Source of the DNA: Phytohabitans sp036906915
GTDB lineage: Bacteria > Actinomycetota > Actinomycetes > Mycobacteriales > Micromonosporaceae
Assembly: GCF_036906915.1 (NCBI RefSeq)
Contig: NZ_JBAKHX010000037.1
Span: forward strand, 16,064-80,063
Direction of reading: 5' to 3'
Length of the DNA stretch: 64,000 nt
The notes under the pieces are model-generated. The model was not told the origin of the DNA, did not search any database, and saw only the letters and a list, made by a program, of their open reading frames with translations. Within the stretch, counting starts at the first letter, position 1, and each line of letters starts with the position of its first letter. The position numbers and the translations under genes were made by a program. Below are positions 41,851 through 50,046 of this stretch, one piece after another.

Positions 41851-43701
41851 ATGATCGATCGTCGGCGCTTTCTGCGTACTACCCTCGGAGCCGCCACCGG
41901 CGCCGCGACCGGCATCGTCGCTGGCCCACTGGTCGGCTCGGCCGCACAGGCGGCGCCCGCCGTCGCCGCGGCCGCCGAGACCACGCCGGCGGCGCTGCCG
42001 TTCGTCGACTCGTACAGCACCAACGAGCTGCCCAACATCACGCCTGAGACGAACGCCGCGGTCCGCATCCTCACCGGCATGCAGCGCCTGTGGAAGACCG
42101 GCAGCACCTGGGACAGCGGCATCCCGCTCGACCTGGACATCCTGCGGGCCAACCTCCGGTACTGCGCCCGCGTCACCGCCACCCGCACCGAGGCCCAGGC
42201 GAAGGAGGCGTTCATCGTCGACCGGCAGCACCAGAGCTACTCCATGATCGCCGGCCTGGGCCCACTCGCCGCCCTGTACCGGACCGGCGCCAAGGCGGTC
42301 ACCGGCATCACCAGCGCCCCCGACGGCACACCGCCGACCACGATCAGCGACACCCTGCCAGCGGACGCCCCGCCCGGGTCCGCGCTCGGATCCGGCGCCA
42401 CCGACTCCGCTCTCGGCCTGGTCGCCCAGCTCGTCAACGCGGTGCGCGGGCCGTTCACGTCGAGCAACCCCAGCAAGTACGGCTACCAGTACCCGCGGCC
42501 CTGGCGACTGAATCCCGACAGCGAGGTGGTCGACACCGGTGCCGTCGACGCCCTGGGGTACCCGATCTACGAGACCGACGTGATCGTGGTTCCGCAGTTG
42601 CTCCGCCAGCGCAGCAAGAGCCCGGTCGACGACGGCGGCTTCGTCAGCGGCCACACCAACGCCGTGTACCTGGCGGGGCTTGCTTACGCGTACGCGGTGC
42701 CGGAGCGCTTCCAGGAGCTGATGGCCCACGCCGCCGCCGAAGCGCACACCCGCATCATCGCCGGCATGCACTCTCCGCTGGATGTCATCGGCGGGCGCAT
42801 CCTCGGCACGGCGCTGGCCGCGGCGACGCTGTCCAACCCGGTGAACGCCACCCTGAAGGCGGCTGCCCGCGCCCAGGCGCTGGAGTACTTCGCCGCGCAG
42901 ACGGGCACCACCGACCTGTACGCGTACGCACACTCATCCACTGTGGACATCGATCCGTACGCGGACCGGGAGGCCAACGCCCGCGCGCTCACGCCGCGAC
43001 TGACGTACATCCTGCCGCGCACCGGCCGCCCCGCGAAGATGGTCGTACCCAAGGGCGCCGAGGTGCTCCTGGAGACCCGCCAGCCGTACCTCTCCGCGGC
43101 GCAGCGCCGCGAGGTGCTGCGCACGACGGCGTTGCCATCCGGGTACGTGCTGCTGGACAGCCCGGAGCTGTGGGGCCGGTTGAACCTGTTCGCCGCGGCG
43201 GACGGCTACGGCGCCTTCGACTCCGGCGTCGAGGTGACCCTCGACGCGGCGCTCGGCGGCTTCCACGCGGCGGACGCGTGGCGCAACGACATCGCCGGCT
43301 GCGGCGGTCTCACCAAGCGGGGCAGCGGCACGCTGACCCTGTCGGGCGACAACCGGTACAGCGGCGGCACCACAGTCGCGGCCGGCACCCTGGTCGCCGG
43401 CTCCCGGGAGGCCTTTGGTCGCGGCAACCTCCACGTCGGCGCCGCCACGCTCGCGGTGACCGCCAGCACCAACGGCCCGCCCTCGCTGGTAATCGGCGGA
43501 GCACTCACCCTGGCCCGCGACAGCACGCTGGAGGTCCGGCTGGACCCCAAGCACGTCCCCGCCACCGGCCGCACAGTGCAGCTGATCCGGGCCGGCTGGG
43601 TCCGCGGCACCTTCGGCACCGTAAGGGTCGCGGCAAGCGGCCTGCGCGCACTGCCGGTGTACAGCAGCACCGGCGTAGCGATCCGCCTCTTCCCCGCATA
43701 A
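41851..43701 (+). CDS. Tat-exported PAP2 acid phosphatase with autotransporter-type repeat
   Basis: 616 aa. The Tat leader RRRFLRTTLGAATGAA starts at residue 4. The PAP2 triad motifs are KYGYQYPRP (K...RP), SGHTN (His) and RIIAGMHSPLDVIGG (R...H...D), the class A nonspecific acid phosphatase pattern. After about residue 480 comes GCGGLTKRGSGTLTLSGDNR and YSGGTTVAAGTL, an autotransporter-associated beta-strand repeat that is unusual in this setting. ATG 41851 is chosen because GGGAGAAC lies 6 bases before it. It would release phosphate from organic esters outside the cell. The upstream 192-base gap is shared with the divergent kinase. Confidence 0.88.
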   Translation: MIDRRRFLRTTLGAATGAATGIVAGPLVGSAAQAAPAVAAAAETTPAALPFVDSYSTNELPNITPETNAAVRILTGMQRLWKTGSTWDSGIPLDLDILRANLRYCARVTATRTEAQAKEAFIVDRQHQSYSMIAGLGPLAALYRTGAKAVTGITSAPDGTPPTTISDTLPADAPPGSALGSGATDSALGLVAQLVNAVRGPFTSSNPSKYGYQYPRPWRLNPDSEVVDTGAVDALGYPIYETDVIVVPQLLRQRSKSPVDDGGFVSGHTNAVYLAGLAYAYAVPERFQELMAHAAAEAHTRIIAGMHSPLDVIGGRILGTALAAATLSNPVNATLKAAARAQALEYFAAQTGTTDLYAYAHSSTVDIDPYADREANARALTPRLTYILPRTGRPAKMVVPKGAEVLLETRQPYLSAAQRREVLRTTALPSGYVLLDSPELWGRLNLFAAADGYGAFDSGVEVTLDAALGGFHAADAWRNDIAGCGGLTKRGSGTLTLSGDNRYSGGTTVAAGTLVAGSREAFGRGNLHVGAATLAVTASTNGPPSLVIGGALTLARDSTLEVRLDPKHVPATGRTVQLIRAGWVRGTFGTVRVAASGLRALPVYSSTGVAIRLFPA

Positions 43702-43752
43702 CGCGAGAGCGAGCAAGCGCGCCAGCGGACACGGCCATGTGAGGATGGCGCG

Positions 43753-43923
43753 GTGAGGTTTGGACTGCTCGGCCCGCTGGTCGTCGAGGTCGAGGCCGGG
43801 GGCGCGAGCGTACCGCTGGCGTCCGGCCGGCAGCGCACGCTGCTGGCCGCGCTGCTGCTCCAGCCGGGCGCCTCCTGCTGGCAGCGCCGTCGGCCCCATG
43901 ACTCGGGTACTGCTGGGCCTCTG
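43753..43923 (+). pseudogene. N-terminal fragment of SARP/AfsR-type regulator
   Basis: GTG 43753 opens with MRFGLLGPLVVEVEAGG and VPLASGRQRTLLAALLLQPG, the standard first 42 residues of SARP regulators (start of the OmpR-like DNA-binding domain). After LLLQPGA the match is lost and a stop follows at 43921-43923. The recognition helix, BTAD and NB-ARC domains are all missing here. P-loop fragments of the same kind of protein occur at 46.2 and 49.2 kb. Confidence 0.65.
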
Positions 43924-43951
43924 AGTGGCTTCATGGGCAACAATGCGACCC

Positions 43952-44503
43952 ATGCCTGTCATCGAGGCGATGATTACTGTCGCTGTCCCCCCGGATCTGG
44001 CCTTCGCCGTGTCCCAGACCAGCGCGCCGGTCCGCTACCGGTGGGACCCGTTCGTGCGCAAGCAGTACTTCACCGGCGGTGCCACCCGACCAGGCAAGGG
44101 CGTGCGCACCTTCACGCAGTCCCGGCACGGCCTGACAATGGTCAGCGAGTACGTCTCCTTCGCTCCGCCGACCCACGTCGGCATGAAGATGGTGCAGGGG
44201 CCCTGGTTCTTCGAGATGTTCGCCGGCGGGTGGCGGTTCACGCCCGCGGCCGAGCCTGGTCACACGGTAGCTACCTGGCGATACAGCTTCCGCTGCCGGC
44301 CGGCCCTGCTGCGCCCGATCGCCGACCGAATCGGTACGTTAGTGCTCCGCCGCGACATCCGCCGTCGGATCGCCGGATACGCCGCAGGGTGCGGCGACCC
44401 GATTGTCATCGCAGCCGCGCGGCAGATGCTGGCCGATCCATCAACCGAGCACGCACGGCACGGCGACGGCGAGCAGCCCGAGCACACCAGGCGCGTCACA
44501 TAG
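43952..44503 (+). CDS. SRPBCC-family (START-like) protein
   Basis: 183 aa. It starts with PVIEAMITVAVPPDLAFAV and has a central WDPFVRKQYFTGG. Then come VSEYVSFAPPTHVGMKMVQG and FAGGWRFTP, the helix-grip fold pattern of polyketide-cyclase/START-like proteins. Binds a small hydrophobic ligand; no specific role is evident. ATG 43952 is used; upstream ATG 43943 is possible and neither has a clear RBS. The last 20 codons overlap a degenerate minus-strand frame. One of the few intact genes in the decayed region. Confidence 0.75.
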   Translation: MPVIEAMITVAVPPDLAFAVSQTSAPVRYRWDPFVRKQYFTGGATRPGKGVRTFTQSRHGLTMVSEYVSFAPPTHVGMKMVQGPWFFEMFAGGWRFTPAAEPGHTVATWRYSFRCRPALLRPIADRIGTLVLRRDIRRRIAGYAAGCGDPIVIAAARQMLADPSTEHARHGDGEQPEHTRRVT

Positions 44504-44509
44504 ATCCTT

Positions 44510-44836
44510 GGGTGCGGGAATCTGAACACGAAGGTCAGGTTTTCGGGCCGCGGTTTTGAGTCGTGCGCGGGTGATGTAGTCCTCGACGTGCTGGTCGATG
44601 GTGGTCAGGGCTTGGCGGAGGGCGGGTGGGGTTTGGGGTTGGTCGGCGGCTGTATCCGGTAGTGGTCGTAGGAGCCGGTTGTGGAGTTTGGTGTAGACGA
44701 CGGCGGCGTCCCAGCCGAGGCGATCGCCGCGTACGCGGCGGTGTTCGCTCAGTACCCGGTCGTATGCGCGATGCTGCAACCCGATCGTGCGGGCATCGTC
44801 GTGGCGGAGGGCGCGGATTGGACGATGCCGGCGCAC
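44510..44836 (-). pseudogene. Remnant of an unidentified gene, possibly mobile-element derived
   Basis: A minus-strand frame encodes an organised helical segment: LSEHRRVRGDRLGWDAAVVY, TKLHNRLLRPL, and TIDQHVEDYITRARLK. This composition resembles the C-terminal tail of actinomycete transposases, but I cannot name a family. There is no start with RBS, and the 5' end falls in a 63-base sequence also found at 45771-45833. It overlaps no complete gene apart from a few bases. Treated as a fragment. Confidence 0.25.
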
Positions 44837-44845
44837 TCGCCAGGA
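44783..44845 (+). repeat. 63-base direct repeat, first copy
   Basis: Begins GATCGTGCGGGCATCGTCGT and ends GCACTCGCCAGGA. A second copy with the same ends and small internal indels lies at 45771-45833. It sits 20 bases before the start of the membrane-protein gene. Confidence 0.8.
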
Positions 44846-44865
44846 CGGCGGCTACGATCTTGGTC

Positions 44866-45612
44866 GTGCATCCCGAACCCGCCCCACCCGGCCAGATCCA
44901 ACCCGCCGAAGGAAGACCAGCCGACCAGCGATTCACCGAAACGCCTCCGGCCAGGTTCGGTTCGAACGGATTCGGCCCGGCCGGGGCGCCGCCGACCGGT
45001 TCCACCCCGTGGGCGGGAGCCTGGCCTGCGGGCAAGTCGGCTACAAGGACGGCGCTGGTGGTGCTGCTTGGCCTGGCTTTCATCGGGCTGAACACCGCCA
45101 TCGCGTACGCCGCGGTGGGGTCGAAGGTCATTTCGATCGTGACGGGAGTCGCCTTCTGCCTGGTCTTCATGATCGTCGTACGTATGCTGCACCGGGCGAT
45201 GTGGCTGTCCTTGCTCTCGTTCCTTCCCGCCCTGTTCGTGCTCGTGGGGTCGGTGGAACTCGCCCCCGACCTGGCGCTGGAGAAGCGCGGCGTCCGCCAG
45301 GAGGTAACCATCGTCGACGCCGAGGTCGCCGGTAAGCGGCACACGTTCACGCTCGAGGGCGATGATGGGCCGCTCGGCGAGCCGCTGATCTATCAGGGCA
45401 GCAACCCCGGCTACCAGGTCGGCGACATCCTGACCGTTCTCACCGATCCGGACGGTGTGATCGCGCTCAAGGTGGCCGATCGGGTCGACTCCACCTCCAC
45501 GCTGGGGTCGCTGGTGCTCGGTGGCAGCGGCTGGACTTTCATCGCACTGGTGGCGGGATGGCGCGGGCACGTCCGCCGCCGGGAAGGCCGGTTCGACACC
45601 CTGGTGATATAG
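44866..45612 (+). CDS. Hypothetical membrane protein
   Basis: 248 aa. A Pro/Gly-rich cytoplasmic head of about 55 residues precedes three hydrophobic helices (ALVVLLGLAFIGLNTAIAYA, VISIVTGVAFCLVFMIVV, LLSFLPALFVLVGS). A soluble domain of about 100 residues follows (VTIVDAEVAG, GYQVGDILTVLTDPDGV), with a last helix near 220-238. The outer domain resembles DUF3592-type folds found in actinomycete membrane proteins. GTG 44866 (or TTG 44860) starts the ordered part; codon use upstream is not coding-like. No partner gene. Confidence 0.65.
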   Translation: MHPEPAPPGQIQPAEGRPADQRFTETPPARFGSNGFGPAGAPPTGSTPWAGAWPAGKSATRTALVVLLGLAFIGLNTAIAYAAVGSKVISIVTGVAFCLVFMIVVRMLHRAMWLSLLSFLPALFVLVGSVELAPDLALEKRGVRQEVTIVDAEVAGKRHTFTLEGDDGPLGEPLIYQGSNPGYQVGDILTVLTDPDGVIALKVADRVDSTSTLGSLVLGGSGWTFIALVAGWRGHVRRREGRFDTLVI

Positions 45613-45770
45613 CGGGCGCTGATCCAGCGGGAACGAATGAGCCGCTCCGCGCGTTTCGGAAACGGCGAACCGAATGCCGGAAAGGACCGGAGTGGAAAGA
45701 CGAGAGCTGAGGATCGATGGGCACAGGTGACAAGCGGAGGACCGTGTCGACGGGCGCGAGTCTGACACAC

Positions 45771-45833
45771 GATCGTGCGGGCATCGTCGTGGCGAGAGCG
45801 CGGATCTGGACGGTGCCGGCGCACTCGCCAGGA
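45771..45833 (+). repeat. 63-base direct repeat, second copy
   Basis: Matches 44783-44845 at both ends, with a few substitutions and compensating one-base indels in the middle. No gene follows this copy. Confidence 0.8.
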
Positions 45834-46146
45834 GCGTGGCGCCGAGCCTCGGTGCCGCCGTCGAGGTCACCAGCGACAGCGGTAACTGATCTGTGGCTGG
45901 GGCTGAGCGCGGCATTGTAGGCGATCGATGACCGCCGTGCCGCGCTCTATCTCCCCTCGAAATCGTCGATGCACTCGAACTCGGCCGAGACCACGCCTCG
46001 ACCGCAGAGCCGTCTCGGCATGGGGCCTGGCATGCCCGGCCGGACGTATCACGTTCACCGTGTGTAACTCGTGGAGCCGGCGCGTCTGGCTGGGCGTGGG
46101 CGCGTTCAGGCGCAACGGCTGGGAGCACCCATGGAGGGCACGCTCG

Positions 46147-46236
46147 GCCACGCGTCTGGACTGCGTTACCCGCGCGCCAGGGCCGCGTCTTTGTACGCGC
46201 TTGCTACGCGTTTCGGCATGGCGAGCATGGGCAAGC
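46147..46236 (+). pseudogene. Decayed SARP NB-ARC P-loop fragment
   Basis: Aligns base for base over about 90 positions with 49092-49180, including CTACGCGTTTCGGCA and GGGCAAG. The P-loop of the better copy (GVGKTA) has become SMGKPK here. No open frame joins it to other SARP domains. Confidence 0.5.
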
Positions 46237-46423
46237 CGAAAGTCCGGAGCCGCCGCGTCGCGCGCTACTGGAAACGCACGTCGTTCCTCGCGCCGTCGCC
46301 GGCAGCAGGTGGAGCGATGAGATCAGCTTGAGAGGTCTCGTAGGCGCCTGTCCCGTGACTGCCCGTGTCACTCGGAAGGTTCAGCCATCTCGGGTAGTGC
46401 CGGTCTCAGTGAGGAACTCGATC

Positions 46424-46645
46424 GATGCCCGCGGTGTCGCTGATCCTCCTGGGGCTTGGCGCTGGGCGGCGGCGCCGGCGCCGCCGCCGGTCGGCCAGGG
46501 CCTGACGGTGTGCTCCTGAGTAGACCCTCGTTCGGCCGCGCTCCGGGGCTGACGCACACTATGCCGACGACACGACAGGAGAATGCTGTGACAGTCCGCG
46601 GAACAGGCCGGCCGTCGACCCGACTGGAGATCGCCAAGGAGCACG
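46424..46645 (+). repeat. Duplicated segment, upstream copy
   Basis: About 222 bases that match 47640-47867: the last codons of a DUF2330 gene (LILLGLAL region, then RRRSA-type tail), GGCCTGACGGTGTGCTC, and the leader ACAGGAGAATGCTGTGACAG. In this copy the DUF2330 tail has no gene body in front of it. It is the scar of a tandem duplication. Confidence 0.8.
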
Positions 46646-47727
46646 ACGGCCGAGCCGGATGGCGGAATTCGATCGCGGTCGATCGCGTCCGACGGGTCAT
46701 GGCAACCGGCCGTTTAGCGACCCGCATCGCGGTGGTGGTTGCGCTCGCCGTCGCGATGGTGGCAGTCGATCCCGCGAGGTCCGGCGCCTGCGCCTGCGGG
46801 GCGTTCGTCGCCAACGACAAGCTGCGCGCGCAGCAGGAGACCGCGCTGGTGGAGTTGACCGGCCGTACTGAGTCGATCACCCTCTCGGTGCAGGCGCGTT
46901 CCGAGGCGACCCAGGCGGCGTTCCTGATGCCGGTTCCCGCGCGCGCCCGGTTCGAGGTGGCAGACGGGAAACTGTTCACCGAACTCGACCGGATCAGCCG
47001 CCCGGACGTCGAGGTGCGGCGCGTGACGGTGGACGGGGACGGCGCGGGCGCACCCCCGCAGTCCGATCGCGGCGCCACCGTCGTCGACCACGTCGAGATC
47101 GGGCCCTACGAGGTCGCCCAACTCGCCGGCACCGACGCCACCGCCGTCACGAACTGGCTGGGCGACAACGACTTCACCCTGCCCGCCGCCCTCGAAGGCG
47201 CGCTCGGACCGTACCTCTCGGAGGGTTGGCTCGTCGTCGCGGTGCGCCTGGCCCCGACCTCCGGCAGCCTCGCCGCCGGACTACCGCCGATGCGGCTGGC
47301 TTTCGAAACCGACACGCCGGTCTATCCGATGCGACTGTCGGCCACAGCCGAGGGCAGGCAGCCGCTGCGCCTGTACGTGCTGGCCGACCACCGGATGGAC
47401 ATCAGCAATCCGGCGCCCAGGGGCAGCGCGCCCGACCTGACGTTCGCGGGCGAGGTGAAACCGGACCCGCAATACCCGACACTGTCCGCGGCGTTGGTCG
47501 GCCCGCGTTTCCTGACCCGCTACGACGGGGAGTTCAGGCCGGCGCAGATCACCGACGACATCCGCTTCACCCGCTCCGCGACCGATGAGCCCCACCGCGC
47601 GGTCGTGATCGTCAGGGAGTACGTCCGCTCGCCGTGGCCGATGCCCGCGGTGCCGCTGATCCTGCTGGGCTTGGCACTGGTCGCCGGCGCCGTCGTGATC
47701 GCGCGCCGCCGGTCGGCCAAGGCCTGA
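46588..47727 (+). CDS. DUF2330 membrane-anchored exported protein, N-terminally fused
   Basis: The native protein starts at ATG 46699 (342 aa), with a signal helix (RIAVVVALAVAMVAVD) and the DUF2330 opening SGACACGAFVAND. The domain continues with TGRTESITLSVQARSEATQA and PVPARARFEVADG. A C-terminal helix (PLILLGLALVAGAVVIA) and the basic tail RRRSAKA follow. Extracellular, function unknown. In frame upstream is a duplicated leader with its own good RBS (AGGAG) and GTG 46588, which would add 37 residues (TVRGTGRPSTRLEIAKEH). Either start may be used. The upstream one would bury the signal peptide and may impair export. Confidence 0.8.
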   Translation: MTVRGTGRPSTRLEIAKEHDGRAGWRNSIAVDRVRRVMATGRLATRIAVVVALAVAMVAVDPARSGACACGAFVANDKLRAQQETALVELTGRTESITLSVQARSEATQAAFLMPVPARARFEVADGKLFTELDRISRPDVEVRRVTVDGDGAGAPPQSDRGATVVDHVEIGPYEVAQLAGTDATAVTNWLGDNDFTLPAALEGALGPYLSEGWLVVAVRLAPTSGSLAAGLPPMRLAFETDTPVYPMRLSATAEGRQPLRLYVLADHRMDISNPAPRGSAPDLTFAGEVKPDPQYPTLSAALVGPRFLTRYDGEFRPAQITDDIRFTRSATDEPHRAVVIVREYVRSPWPMPAVPLILLGLALVAGAVVIARRRSAKA

Positions 47728-47867
47728 CGGTGTGCTCCCGAGTGGACCCTTGCCCGGTCACGGTCCGAAGCTGACGCACACTATGCCGACGACACGACAG
47801 GAGAATGCTGTGACAGTCCGCGGAACAGGCCGGCCGTCGACCCGACTGGAGTTCGCCAAGGAGCACG
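47640..47867 (+). repeat. Duplicated segment, downstream copy
   Basis: About 228 bases equivalent to 46424-46645. Here the first part is the true 3' end of the DUF2330 gene, and the second part is the leader and first 19 codons of the small frame at 47810. Confidence 0.8.
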
Positions 47868-47944
47868 CCGAGCGCGTGCTCGGACGGCGAACCGCCAAAC
47901 GGTTCGCGGCGTTCGACAACGGCGCCCTGTATCATCTGCGGTGA
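47810..47944 (+). CDS. Small frame with good RBS, possible truncated gene
   Basis: 44 aa from GTG 47810 (or ATG 47783), preceded by ACAGGAGAATGCT. Its sequence, with GRPSTRLEFAKEH and a basic middle ERVLGRRTAKR, matches the leader fused to DUF2330 for the first 19 residues. It ends at TGA 47942. No known family. It may be the 5' remnant of a longer gene lost in the decay of this region. Confidence 0.4.
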   Translation: MTVRGTGRPSTRLEFAKEHAERVLGRRTAKRFAAFDNGALYHLR

Positions 47945-48103
47945 TCGCGAGCGCGTTCGATGGTGGGGGTGTCACCGGGCGGTTCGCTGGTGAGGACCAG
48001 CATCGACCCCGCGCCACCCGACAGCTCCACGTCGCGGGGATCCGGTGACCCGTCGCTACGCCCCTGAGCCCGTACGAATACCGGGTCCGGCCGGGCTCAC
48101 CGG

Positions 48104-48317
48104 ATGGCGGCGCCGCAGCTGGCCGAGTACGCCGTCGGCGACCCCTCGACGACATACCTGGTGGCCCTCGGCCAGGTGCTCGCCGTGGCCGTGCTGGGCG
48201 CGGGCGGATTCGCGGCCCGCCGACGTCAAGCTGGCGCACCTCGCGCTGACCGCCGCCGTGGCCCCCTCGGCGATCCTCGCGGTGACGGAAGCCTGGCGCC
48301 ACCTCACCGACGTGTAG
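48104..48317 (+). pseudogene. Frameshifted remnant of a membrane protein
   Basis: One frame reads AEYAVGDPSTTYLVALGQ and VLAVAVLGAGGFAA. A second frame continues as RPADVKLAHLALTAAVAPSA and ends TEAWRHLTDV. The two halves look like one hydrophobic protein joined by a frameshift near 48215. There is no RBS at the 5' end. Confidence 0.35.
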
Positions 48318-48324
48318 CTGTGCG

Positions 48325-48630
48325 TCAGCGCCGCGCTCGGTTCACCATGACGAGCCCGGCGATGAACGACCCGAGCAGGACGGGCGACAGCACAAAGAGG
48401 ATCCCCCACGCCATGAGGCCGAGATAGCCATACGCAGCCGAGCCGTACGTCGGGTCGGCATCGGCGACCGCAAGGAGTCCCGCGCCGAGCGCGACGCCGA
48501 TCATTGTGAGCGCGACCGGTGCCCACAGCAGCACCTGGGCCCACACGCGGTAGGCCCGGCTACGCGTGGCCGGGGAAGGGGGCATCCACGGCGTGCCTGG
48601 CTGAGGGGGATATGCGACCGGTTCGTTCAT
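48325..48630 (-). CDS. Small two-helix membrane protein
   Basis: 101 aa. A Pro-rich cytoplasmic start (residues 1-25) is followed by two helices: VLLWAPVALTMIGVALGAGL near 34-53 and YLGLMAWGILFVLSPVLLGS near 68-87. The C-terminus is basic. Typical of uncharacterised actinomycete membrane proteins. ATG 48630, without a strong RBS. Appears intact although its surroundings are decayed. Confidence 0.65.
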   Translation of the reverse strand: MNEPVAYPPQPGTPWMPPSPATRSRAYRVWAQVLLWAPVALTMIGVALGAGLLAVADADPTYGSAAYGYLGLMAWGILFVLSPVLLGSFIAGLVMVNRARR

Positions 48631-48652
48631 GCCGTAGTTGTAGCAGCCGGGG

Positions 48653-48919
48653 GTGGCCGGCTCACCACCCGGTCGCGCGCCGACGGGCCGCCGTCGTGGA
48701 GGCCAGCGACGAGACGCGCTCTTCAGCGAGGGTGCAACAAAGACGAAGATCGAGGACGTGGTCGGCGAGAGTAGCCTGCACGGTCGCTACATGTCGTCGA
48801 CCAATCTTCTCGTGTTCAGTGACGCGGGCGAGGTGGTGGCGCTGACCGGGACAAACCCTGACGTGTTCATGGGCGAGTACGTCGTGCTGTTCGGCCCGGA
48901 GGCGGTCCTCACCCCCTGA
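48653..48919 (+). CDS. Hypothetical fragment
   Basis: 88-codon frame from GTG 48653. Residues 28-88 look ordered (TKIEDVVGESSLHGRYM, NLLVFSDAGEVVALTGTN, GEYVVLFGPEAV), but the first 25 are Arg/Gly-rich and read like non-coding GC-rich sequence. Probably the 3' part of a lost gene. The sequence 48920-49063 after it holds nothing I can identify. Confidence 0.25.
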   Translation: MAGSPPGRAPTGRRRGGQRRDALFSEGATKTKIEDVVGESSLHGRYMSSTNLLVFSDAGEVVALTGTNPDVFMGEYVVLFGPEAVLTP

Positions 48920-49091
48920 TGAGGCCTGGGACGGGTACGTCCGGCTGACTGACGGCAACTGACAGCGCCGGCCGGATCCTGTCCACGGCGTCGCCGCTAC
49001 GCCCCTCTTCTCGGAGCAACGCCACTGCCTCCGACTCGTCACCCGGCAGGTCCACGTTCGACCGTGCTCAATAGGGCGCCAATAGCGCCCT

Positions 49092-49290
49092 GGGCCACGC
49101 CTGGACCGCGATCGGTCCGCGCCGTGACGCGTCTCGGTACGCGCCTGCTACGCGTTTCGGCACCGCCGGGGTGGGCAAGACGGCACTGTCCGTCCACTGG
49201 GGACACGCCGCCCGCCGGCACTTCCCGGACGGGCAGCTCTACATGAACATGGGCGGGTTCGCGACCACTCCCCCGGTGCCGCCGGCCGGC
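49092..49290 (+). pseudogene. SARP NB-ARC P-loop fragment
   Basis: The better preserved of two copies. It encodes the P-loop GTAGVGKTALSVHWGHAARR and then HFPDGQLYMNMGGF and TPPVPPAG, all standard in AfsR/SARP NB-ARC domains. The frame loses the match at about 49290, where the C-rich flank of repeat copy B begins. The DNA-binding domain is absent upstream. Its N-terminal counterpart may be the fragment at 43753. Confidence 0.65.
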
Positions 49291-49434
49291 CCCCTCGCGC
49301 CCTCCCCGGCCTCGCCGCCTTCCGGCTCGCCGCTCCGCCGCCTTCTCCCGTCGATCAAGGGCAAACGCACGCGGTTCGATCTCAAAACCACGTGCATTCG
49401 GCCTTGATCGATGCAACCTGCCTTGATCGATGAC
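49290..49434 (+). repeat. Three-arm palindromic repeat, copy B
   Basis: A C-rich flank (49290-49349) leads to arm 1 GTCGATCAAGGGCAAACGCAC (49350-49370). Arm 2 is its near complement (49388-49409), and arm 3 is CCTTGATCGATGAC (49421-49434). Same order and spacing as copy C; copy A is the same on the other strand. It truncates the SARP fragment on its left. Confidence 0.75.
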
Positions 49435-49464
49435 GGGCTTCGCGCCGGATTTGCGGCCAACCGG

Positions 49465-49785
49465 ACCACGCCGGCCCAGCGCCCGCGCACCGCCGGCGAC
49501 CGCGCGAAACGCAGCCTCCGCACACCGCCGACAACCGCGCCAAACGCAGCCTCCGCACACCCCCGCAGCTCGCGCGAGCGCGGCGCCATCCACGGCCGAC
49601 AGCGCACGAGACGCAGCGCCCGCCGGACGCCGGCAACAACCGTGCCGATACCGCGCCCACCCATCGCCGAGGATCGCGCGCACACAGCACCCGCTCACCG
49701 CCGAGGACCGCACGGACACAACGCCCACCCACCGCCGACAACCGCGCGGGCACACCCCCGCCCACCGCCGACAAACCCCGTTCAA
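49465..49785. repeat. Degenerate 34-35 bp tandem repeat
   Basis: Read on the minus strand, about nine units follow one another, built on TCGGCGGTGNGCGGGCGNTG followed by TGTCCGTGCGGTC-like sequence. Period about 34-35 bases, each unit diverged. Both strands stay open by chance because of composition, but no RBS or known protein is present. The rest of 49435-50040 holds no identifiable gene. Confidence 0.55.
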
Positions 49786-50046
49786 GCACGGCGCCCACCC
49801 CCGGTCTACCCCCCGACCCCGACAGCGTGTCGCAGCCCGGCCGCAGCAACCTCAAACCACCCCCGCCACCACCCGACAACCCACGGGAACTAATTTCGTC
49901 GCGTCGGCGTGTCGTGTCGGGCGAATGTGGACACCGAACGCAAACCCCGGCGCAACCTCTACCACCGACGAACATAGAAGACGTCCGCCCATCCGCACCC
50001 CGACAGCACGACGCAGACCGGGGAAGGCACCACGAGGAGGATGGCC

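Larger units (their letters stand above)
45613..46423. other. Gene-poor decayed stretch
   Basis: No convincing gene on either strand. It contains the second 63-base repeat (45771-45833) and, at 46147-46236, a decayed copy of the sequence around the SARP P-loop at 49092-49180. Short plus-strand frames here lack RBS and ordered composition. Confidence 0.6.

Noticed and set aside
43753..44559. A 268-codon SARP regulator
   Set aside because: Only the first 42 residues match SARPs; the rest of the frame overlaps the SRPBCC gene in another frame and reads as shadow sequence.
44441..44836. Intact transposase gene
   Set aside because: The frame has no start with RBS, no catalytic triad that I can see and no terminal inverted repeats; kept only as an uncertain remnant.
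49465..49785. CRISPR array
   Set aside because: Units are contiguous and diverged, with no constant repeat separated by unique spacers and no cas genes.
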